10,578 bases of DNA from Nitrososphaerales archaeon TH5896 (GTDB lineage: Archaea > Thermoproteota > Nitrososphaeria > Nitrososphaerales > Nitrososphaeraceae). Under the pieces are notes generated by a model that saw only the letters and a program-made list of their open reading frames with translations, ran no database searches and was not told the DNA's origin. Of the stretch, positions 6,268 to 10,578 are shown in pieces (the stretch's first letter is position 1; every line of letters starts with the position of its first letter). The stretch lies in assembly GCA_014523625.1 (NCBI GenBank), contig JAATVP010000089.1, forward strand, positions 1 through 10,578, written 5' to 3'. Made by a program: the position numbers and the translations under genes.

Positions 6268-6614
6268 TTACCATACTACCATATACCCATTTTCAAGAAA
6301 ATGGCTAACGAGAATTGCTCCATTTATTGCGCCTATGGAAGTCCCTGCAATGTCATTGTCTCTCTTTCTGGTGTAGCCGTTGTATTTACCCATGAATGGA
6401 TGCTGAGCTTGGATAGTTTGGTAAACAGGAGCTTTGTCGCTTGGATTTTACGTTATTATCACATTGCCGTATGTCTCTTCAAGTCTCTCGGCTTTTTGTT
6501 TTTGTTCACTTAGTTGTGGAAAATTGGATCAGCTCTATCTGGTGCAAATTCTTCTCTATGATAGTGCCAATTAGGTTTCTCCCTGGCTGGTAAAGTAGCA
6601 TGAGGGCCAATGAA
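6268..6614 (-). pseudogene. Broken patatin-like (phospholipase-type) gene
   Basis: Coding-like segments follow each other on the minus strand. The first (6614-6510) contains PHATLPAREKPNWHYH then REEFAPDRADPIFHN and ends in TAA. A frame change near 6515 leads into LSEQKQKAERLEETYGNVII, interrupted by a TAA, then NPSDKAPVYQTIQAQHPFMG and finally DIAGTSIGAINGAILVSHFL (6390-6295 region), ending in TAA at 6268-6270. GTSIGAINGA (6345-6316) matches the patatin nucleophile-elbow motif GxSxGAxN, whose Ser is catalytic in lipid acyl hydrolases. The usual upstream glycine-rich oxyanion motif and downstream Asp-Gly region are not visible. At least one frameshift and one stop make this non-functional. 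An in-frame extension to 6830 is possible across a TGA at 6615. The order of the first segments relative to the patatin motif is unusual, so a rearrangement is possible. Confidence 0.5.
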
Positions 6615-6860
6615 TCAGGTAATACTTGTGATCGTAGCAGTATATGGTCCATCATCTGGACCGTTGACAAGAATACTCCCAAAGATAAGGCCGTATTGTT
6701 GGGGATAGGTACATGGTAAATACACTTTTACTGCATCTGATAACAACAACGCGGAATCCATGTTATTAGAAAGAGCAGCTAAGGAAGAAAAAGCTCGTAA
6801 GAGAACAAGAGGACCATATAGATCCATCATCCTCTAGATGAGAATCGAATAATAACCGTC
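6615..6860. other. Unresolved coding-like stretch, both strands
   Basis: The minus strand is open from 6830 to the TGA at 6615 in the same frame as the next pseudogene segment; its end (TYPQQYGLIFGSILVNGPDD, GPYTATITSIT) looks like a beta-rich protein. The plus strand reads HGKYTFTASDNNNAESMLLE, RAAKEEKARKRTRGPYRSI to a TAG at 6835-6837, which also looks like a genuine basic C-terminus, but it is broken upstream near 6718. I cannot say which strand was coding; both may be relics. Confidence 0.3.
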
Positions 6861-6960
6861 TTAGTACTCATTACGAAAAACTGAGCATCAATAAGATTGT
6901 CCTGTCCGTAGCTATATTCGCCTGAAATATTATTTATGAATATTAATTATAGAATGTAAA

Positions 6961-6971
6961 TGTTATTACAT
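6961..6971 (+). promoter_or_regulatory. TATA box of the MBL-fold hydrolase gene
   Basis: The AT-rich element TGTTATTACAT is centred about 26 nt before the ATG at 6992, so a leaderless transcript is expected. Further AT-rich elements upstream (6928-6950) could also contribute. Confidence 0.4.
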
Positions 6972-6991
6972 AGTTTGCATATGAATAAATT

Positions 6992-8467
6992 ATGGTAAGT
7001 AGCAGCAGAACAGCCGCAACTGACACGACCGCCAGTCAAAAGAAGGAAGTAATAGTAAGGATAAATGGAGTGTTGCCACATATCACAAAAATAGGTACCC
7101 AAGAAAAGTCAGAAAGAGTTGCGGAAGTTATGCGCACAGGAAAATATGCGAACACTTCTTGTTCCATATTTGTAAAAAGTTTTGATCAAGGAAACACAAT
7201 AACATATCACTTACTTTTTGATATTGGTGAAGGCGTAACAAGAAGTGTAGAGACAGGAATCTCTGAATTAGGACTAGAAGATTCATTATCTATAAGGACA
7301 TTAGAATCAAAGTCATATCCTTCTTCTTCCGCCACATCCGGAGCTCCACTATTTGCTCAGCTCCAAAATGCACAAAAGGTACCACCGACATCTGCACAAC
7401 TTAATTTTGATGCCTTACTCATAACTCATTCACATGAAGATCATATTAGGGATTTATCAGATCTTGTAAAAAAAATATCACAAACAAAGACAGTGCAGAA
7501 AATTAACATCTACTGCACTCGAGAATGTCAAGATCAGTTGAGAAGTAAATTATCATTATCTACTGATGAATACAGGTTTCTAAACTTCAGTGTAGTGAAG
7601 CCTAATGAGTATTTTAAAATTGGACCAATTTCAATAATGTCTGTTTCAGCATATCACGGTGAGGATTCTCCACCTGGATCTGCTATGTATGTGGTTAACG
7701 TATTTGAAAAGAAGATAATAGTGGGTTGGGATTTCTTATCTCTACCAGATGTTAACGAAACTATATTGTGGAATCCTGATTTGGCTATTTTAGGGACAGA
7801 AACTTATAATGATCATCCTGAAACTGGAATGATCTCAGTAACTGAAGCATATAATATTGTAAGAAGATGGAATGCCAAGGAGTGTTATATACTTCATTAT
7901 AGCGGGTTAAAAGATTTTGAAGAGGCCAAAAATCAATGGTTTAGAGGGCCTGTGAAAGCCTTGTCTTTAGACGAGTTACAGCGAACGATTGATTCACATC
8001 TAAGACTTACCGGAGCTGAAGGTAAGTTTAGGATTACAGTTGCGAAGGAAGGAATGATATGGACTCCAAAGGAAGAAGCAATCGGACAGGGATATGATAA
8101 GATGGTGCCGATAGGCAGGGTACTTGAAATTGAAAGCCTCGACAGGTATGTACTAAAGATTGAAAAAGACGAAAGGAATGATAAGATGATGCTTGTGATT
8201 GAAGATAGAGTCAACAGGTATAATCTGATATTTGATAAACCTTACAAGGATAGGGATAATGAGGGTATGCTTCATGCTCTGGGAGAAAGCGGGACATTTA
8301 GCAAAGGCCCCGAGTTAGTAATGGAGCTAAGCATGGGTACGTCTTCCGTTCCTACTCTAAAGATAGATGTATTCAAGGGTCGAAAGAGTGTTTTCAAAGA
8401 TGACGTATTAATAAATGATAATGATGCTCTAAGATTCAAACAGTACATTCAAGAGAACTTTGGCTAG
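6992..8467 (+). CDS. Metallo-beta-lactamase-fold hydrolase with C-terminal extension, 491 aa
   Basis: The product is a predicted cytoplasmic binuclear metallohydrolase of the metallo-beta-lactamase superfamily, nearest in layout to the PhnP/RNase Z-like branch. Metal-ligand motifs are THSHEDH (residues 145-151: His146, His148, Asp150, His151), AYHG (His222), GWD (Asp247) and LHYSG (His302). An upstream LLFDIGEG (75-82) is the usual early beta-strand motif. The fold is interrupted by an insert of about 50 residues (90-138), rich in Ser and Ala. The hydrolase ends near residue 355; residues 366-491 form a further domain with beta-type segments (VLEIESLDRYVLKIEKD, MMLVIEDRVNRYNLIFD, VPTLKIDVFKGRKSVF) of unknown function. 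No signal peptide is present. Substrate cannot be read from the sequence: phosphodiesters or nucleic acid are family possibilities. The ATG is supported by a TATA element 26 nt upstream. A 49-residue TTG ORF overlaps the 3' end. Confidence 0.85.
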   Translation: MVSSSRTAATDTTASQKKEVIVRINGVLPHITKIGTQEKSERVAEVMRTGKYANTSCSIFVKSFDQGNTITYHLLFDIGEGVTRSVETGISELGLEDSLSIRTLESKSYPSSSATSGAPLFAQLQNAQKVPPTSAQLNFDALLITHSHEDHIRDLSDLVKKISQTKTVQKINIYCTRECQDQLRSKLSLSTDEYRFLNFSVVKPNEYFKIGPISIMSVSAYHGEDSPPGSAMYVVNVFEKKIIVGWDFLSLPDVNETILWNPDLAILGTETYNDHPETGMISVTEAYNIVRRWNAKECYILHYSGLKDFEEAKNQWFRGPVKALSLDELQRTIDSHLRLTGAEGKFRITVAKEGMIWTPKEEAIGQGYDKMVPIGRVLEIESLDRYVLKIEKDERNDKMMLVIEDRVNRYNLIFDKPYKDRDNEGMLHALGESGTFSKGPELVMELSMGTSSVPTLKIDVFKGRKSVFKDDVLINDNDALRFKQYIQENFG

Positions 8468-8609
8468 CAAGGAACAGTCGATAGTTGATAATCAAAGTAA
8501 GTTAGGTTCAACGGATGAAAGCAGCTGGCCAAGTCGTAAATCTATGCGAGGTGGCAGCATCAAGCGTGTTGCGCACGCTGATCCAAGAATCTTCGTATTC
8601 CACCGATGA
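8460..8609 (+). CDS. Possible 49-aa overlapping ORF with TTG start
   Basis: A frame starting TTG at 8460, eight bases inside the end of the hydrolase gene, runs to TGA at 8607-8609. It reads MASKEQSIVDNQSKLGSTDE, then SSWPSRKSMRGGSIKRVAHA and ends DPRIFVFHR. Polar, basic composition and a natural-looking sequence suggest coding, and the overlap would allow translational coupling. There is no ATG and no clear ribosome-binding site. The competing plus frame from ATG 8515 (MKAAGQVVNLCEVAASSVL) is less natural in its first 30 residues. The family is not recognised. It may also be the N-terminal part of a gene broken near 8600. Confidence 0.3.
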   Translation: MASKEQSIVDNQSKLGSTDESSWPSRKSMRGGSIKRVAHADPRIFVFHR

Positions 8610-8955
8610 GGGATCTGAATCCGGTGGTGGTTCTGATGATGAGGGGGGGCAGCGGAGGAGTAAAAAATGCGATGACTATCGCCTGAGTATCCTCTTTATT
8701 TTCTGCGCGCAAATTTATCATCCTGAAGTGAAATTTGAATCGAAAAGGCAGGCGACCATGGTATATTGGATCCGATACTGTCGTCCACCTTTTGGGTGTG
8801 TTTTTGATTAAGTGCTTCACTTGTTATACGAAATTCAACTAAATGGCCATTTCGTTATTAGATCATTCAGAATCACATACTTGAATTCTAGAGATTTCTA
8901 TTTTTGCACGCACAAGGTCATTGATATTTGACTAGATGAACTCACATGTCCGCCC
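8610..8955. other. Unresolved stretch, higher GC, no confident gene
   Basis: Between the overlapping ORF and the next promoter the base composition is richer in G and C (notably 8500-8670). Several frames on both strands stay open: plus 8515-8811 includes STDEGSESGGGSDDEGGQRR, and minus 8820-8560 from a GTG includes MINLRAENKEDTQAIVIAFF. None has a promoter, start and composition that agree, so I assign no gene. The contrast in composition may mark acquired or relict DNA. Confidence 0.3.
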
Positions 8956-8973
8956 GACAAACTTTATTTTGTC
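8956..8973 (+). promoter_or_regulatory. TATA box enclosed by GACAAA/TTTGTC palindrome
   Basis: GACAAA (8956-8961) and TTTGTC (8968-8973) are perfect inverted repeats separated by CTTTAT, which together with the right arm forms a TATA-like CTTTATTTT. The element is centred about 28 nt upstream of the TTG at 8994, giving a near-leaderless start of the Hsp20 unit. A regulator bound to the palindrome would block TATA recognition, so this could be an operator. The regulator is unknown. Confidence 0.4.
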
Positions 8974-8993
8974 CACCATGGACGTAAGTACTG

Positions 8994-9200
8994 TTGACGC
9001 CGGACCAATGGAATAGGCAGATAGAGAGATGGATTAGATCAGGTTCAGATCACGAACCTGATCTAATGGGACTAGAATTAGTGAGGGAGTTTGATAACTT
9101 GGCAAAGAAACTCTACAGTGTGTTTGATGATGATGACTTGAATGAATGGACCGAGTTCTCAAAGTTTTACGTGGATATCAGAGGTGAGGTCGTGAGATAA
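8994..9200 (+). CDS. Small acidic protein upstream of Hsp20, 68 aa
   Basis: The frame opens after a TAA at 8985-8987. TTG at 8994 is the best start since the TATA element at about 8966 predicts transcription beginning within a few bases of it. The product reads MTPDQWNRQIERWIRSGSDH and continues with LELVREFDNLAKKLYSVF, an Asp run (FDDDDLNEW) and FSKFYVDIRGEVV. It is acidic, helical, with no membrane segment or metal motif; the family is not recognised. Its stop is 3 nt before the GTG of the Hsp20 gene, so the two are surely one transcript and may work together, for example as a co-chaperone or client-binding partner (inference). An unusual feature is the perfect 14-bp inverted repeat at 9033-9067 within the coding sequence. 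An overlapping ATG at 8978 in another frame runs only 12 codons. Confidence 0.6.
   Translation: MTPDQWNRQIERWIRSGSDHEPDLMGLELVREFDNLAKKLYSVFDDDDLNEWTEFSKFYVDIRGEVVR
9033..9067 (+). repeat. Perfect 14-bp inverted repeat inside the first gene of the Hsp20 unit
   Basis: ATTAGATCAGGTTC (9033-9046) and GAACCTGATCTAAT (9054-9067) are exact reverse complements separated by AGATCAC. In the mRNA they would fold into a strong hairpin about 40 nt after the start codon of the 68-aa gene. The same bases encode WIRSGSDHEPDLM. Confidence 0.8.
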
Positions 9201-9203
9201 GAG

Positions 9204-9596
9204 GTGAATATTGTTCTAGACAGTTCTTATCCTGTTGTCAGACCGAACAAAAAAACAAAGGTAAGAAAATTCAAAGGGAAGGTCGAAATCGTACCAGAAT
9301 CTGATGAGATCATTGGGTCACAGATCGAAAAAGTAGGACAAGACTTTTCCGAGGATGTTATTGTATCCGATAAGAACATCAAAATGGTATTACAACTTCC
9401 TATTAACAATAGAAAACAAGATATCAAGGTTACCATTCACGATAATAACGATAATAACTCTGTTACGATATCCTATTTAGACCACGAAGGAAGAAGATGC
9501 GCTTATACTTCAGACATACCGTATAATGTTGACTTCGAGATTGCCAAGGCGACTTTTAAGAATGGAATATTAGAAATTAGAATCAATAGAAAATAA
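9204..9596 (+). CDS. Hsp20/alpha-crystallin family small heat-shock protein
   Basis: The 130-residue product contains an N-terminal arm of about 48 residues (basic KKTKVRKFKGK near residues 16-26) and an alpha-crystallin domain from about residue 48 to the end. The domain shows IKMVLQLPI, DIKVTIHDNND, SVTISYL and the family's terminal signature A-x-x-x-NG-[IV]-L as KATFKNGILEIRI. It ends right after this strand, so the usual C-terminal extension with an I-x-I/V anchor is lacking. Small heat-shock proteins are ATP-independent holdases that bind unfolding proteins in the cytoplasm; a gas-vesicle GvpH-like role is an alternative, but no gvp genes are nearby. The start is GTG, 3 nt after the preceding gene's stop, with purine-rich GAGGTGAGG at 9181-9189 as the only nearby ribosome-binding candidate. 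Regulation may act through the upstream palindrome or the hairpin in the first gene. Confidence 0.8.
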   Translation: MNIVLDSSYPVVRPNKKTKVRKFKGKVEIVPESDEIIGSQIEKVGQDFSEDVIVSDKNIKMVLQLPINNRKQDIKVTIHDNNDNNSVTISYLDHEGRRCAYTSDIPYNVDFEIAKATFKNGILEIRINRK

Positions 9597-9674
9597 ACAC
9601 TCTGGTATAAATCAATAATCAGCCGTCTTGCTAAACCATTTGCGCGCACCCAAATTAGTTCACATTATTGGGTT

Positions 9675-9681
9675 AAAAAAA
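9675..9681 (-). terminator. T7 tract downstream of the second cupredoxin
   Basis: Read on the minus strand, CTATTTTTTTAACCC lies about 40 bp after the stop codon at 9720. Oligo-T tracts act as archaeal terminators. A flanking ACCCAA/TTGGGT inverted repeat (9648-9673) lies beyond it on this strand, so it is not a classical hairpin-then-T arrangement. Confidence 0.4.
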
Positions 9682-9719
9682 TAGCGGTAGAGATTAGTTT
9701 TGTCATTGTTATTGTCTTC

Positions 9720-10340
9720 CTACGGTACCACCTGTAGTTGTCCTGTCATTACCGGTAAATGGTATTTGCAATAATATTGAAAAATACCTTCATGGTCTGC
9801 CAGAAAACTCACGACAGTACTTTCTCCAAAGGCAATATCTGCATCTATATTGTAGGGTGCGCCAATCGTAAATGAGTGTCTCTCATCTGTAACTGGATCT
9901 ACATTGTAGAAATGAACTGTTACGTTGTCACCCTTATTTGCAATCATTGTAGGAATAGAAAATGCATCTCCTGCAACCTTCAGCTTTTCTTCATCAACAT
10001 CAGGAATTTCAGCAGTAAAAAGATAGAATTCCTTCACACCCGGAGTCGTTAGTATTGGTACTGTTGTTGCTGTGGATGTTGTTGTGGTCAGGTTGGCTCC
10101 AGTCTCATTTACAGGTGCCATTGACGATGAAGAATCATTGCTTCCCTGAGCAAAAACGAGTTTTACCTGTGATGGTGCATCTAATAGATACATGGATGTA
10201 ATTACTGTAGTGATGCTAGCTATTGTTATAATAGCTGTACTCAAGAGTTTTACACTAACACTGGATTTTACTTGCAAATGTCGTTGCACATCCATACTCA
10301 GCGTGTCTGCTTTATTAGTAGATCGGCAGTTTTCAATCAT
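9720..10340 (-). CDS. Membrane-anchored or secreted cupredoxin with intact type 1 copper site
   Basis: The 206-residue product begins with a cytoplasmic stretch of about 30 residues, a hydrophobic segment (about residues 31-53, KLLSTAIITIASITTVITSM) that is either a signal peptide or a membrane anchor, and a Ser/Thr-rich linker (about 67-97) as often found between anchor and copper domain. The cupredoxin domain spans about residues 103-206. Predicted ligands are His155 (ERHSF), Cys191, His194 and Met198 in YYCKYHLPVMTG, so the His/Cys/His/Met set of a blue copper protein is complete, with spacing C-x2-H-x3-M. It should carry electrons or bind copper outside the membrane. The ATG at 10340 is kept; an in-frame ATG at 10295 would shorten the N-terminus by 15 residues. 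No strong TATA box is seen, only an A-rich stretch near 10370. Its partner in electron transfer is unknown. Confidence 0.88.
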   Translation of the reverse strand: MIENCRSTNKADTLSMDVQRHLQVKSSVSVKLLSTAIITIASITTVITSMYLLDAPSQVKLVFAQGSNDSSSSMAPVNETGANLTTTTSTATTVPILTTPGVKEFYLFTAEIPDVDEEKLKVAGDAFSIPTMIANKGDNVTVHFYNVDPVTDERHSFTIGAPYNIDADIAFGESTVVSFLADHEGIFQYYCKYHLPVMTGQLQVVP

Positions 10341-10578
10341 AGCCTCAGAAAGGAGAAGTGAATGCCTAATTTTTTTCGCTTTTCCAACAGACTAAACTGT
10401 TTATGAGAAAAAGAACTAGCTTCGTGCAAACCGAAAAGGTCTTTTCACATTCGATCCTTACAATCGCAAGTCTCCATTAAGTTCAGTTCGCCCAGTCCCT
10501 TCATCAGAGGTATTGAGACTTGAACTAACATAAACACAGGACTGGATTAGGTTGCTATCTATTTGGTGGGCCTTAAAT
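10341..10578. other. Upstream flank of the second cupredoxin, no gene seen
   Basis: No ORF of convincing composition is visible on either strand; the longest pieces are under 35 codons. It should contain the promoter of the minus-strand cupredoxin gene, perhaps the A-rich element near 10366-10377, but no consensus TATA box is clear. Confidence 0.35.

Noticed and set aside
5526..6366. 15-bp identical sequence GTCATTGTCTCTCTT at 5526 and 6352
   Set aside because: A single short, low-complexity match with no flanking similarity; probably chance.
6199..6513. 104-codon plus-strand ORF
   Set aside because: It is antisense to the patatin-like segment GTSIGAINGA and has Cys- and His-rich unnatural composition.
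8560..8820. 86-codon minus-strand ORF with GTG start
   Set aside because: Open probably because of local GC-rich composition; no clear promoter and competing plus-strand frames. Not excluded, but not supported enough to call.
1..10578. CRISPR array, insertion sequence, tRNA, rRNA or riboswitch
   Set aside because: I looked for regularly spaced repeats, terminal inverted repeats, transposase motifs and tRNA T-arm sequences and found none that hold up by eye.

Overview
The window looks like part of an ammonia-oxidising archaeon of the class Nitrososphaeria (Thaumarchaeota), possibly close to Nitrososphaera or Nitrosocosmicus. The reasons are AT-rich DNA, two secreted blue-copper (cupredoxin) proteins, a stand-alone CBS-pair protein, an Hsp20-type protein, and many genes whose start codon lies about 26 nt downstream of an archaeal TATA box, as expected for leaderless transcripts. 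This assignment is inference from gene content; no rRNA, tRNA or amo gene is present to confirm it.

Layout from left to right. Positions 1-1100 hold a very small predicted membrane protein (221-376, minus) with a well-placed TATA box, and a decayed minus-strand gene (587-1007) readable only by joining several frames. Positions 1115-2131 (minus) encode a complete PfkB/ribokinase-family sugar kinase. From 2132 to 3741 the DNA is sparsely coding: an ambiguous short ORF (2408-2593), a small predicted exported or membrane-anchored protein (2724-3050, plus), a 60-residue single-span membrane protein (3149-3331, plus), a possible gene remnant (3494-3652, minus), and a hairpin plus T-tract terminator that ends the next gene. 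Positions 3742-4605 (minus) encode a secreted cupredoxin in which the usual axial Met position is Arg.

From 4606 to 6991 small genes and relics are mixed: a Gly-rich 51-residue minus ORF (5098-5253) antisense to the 5' part of a charged 88-residue plus ORF (5214-5480), a CBS-pair protein (5631-6080, minus), and a broken patatin-like (phospholipase-type) gene (6268-6614, minus).

Positions 6992-8467 (plus) encode a 491-residue metallo-beta-lactamase-fold hydrolase with an extra C-terminal domain; a TTG-started 49-residue ORF overlaps its end. After a non-resolved stretch, a compact two-gene unit (8994-9596, plus) encodes a 68-residue acidic protein of unknown function followed 3 nt later by an Hsp20/alpha-crystallin protein. 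Its promoter lies inside a short palindrome, and its first gene carries a perfect 14-bp inverted repeat. The window closes with a second membrane-anchored or secreted cupredoxin (9720-10340, minus) with an intact His/Cys/His/Met copper site.

The genes do not form one pathway. Functional themes are extracytoplasmic copper redox proteins, a stress-type chaperone unit, and single housekeeping genes separated by gene decay. I see no CRISPR array, insertion sequence, tRNA, rRNA or defence system, and no convincing new multi-gene system. The most interesting items are the Hsp20 unit's inverted repeats, the Met-to-Arg cupredoxin, and the very small genes.
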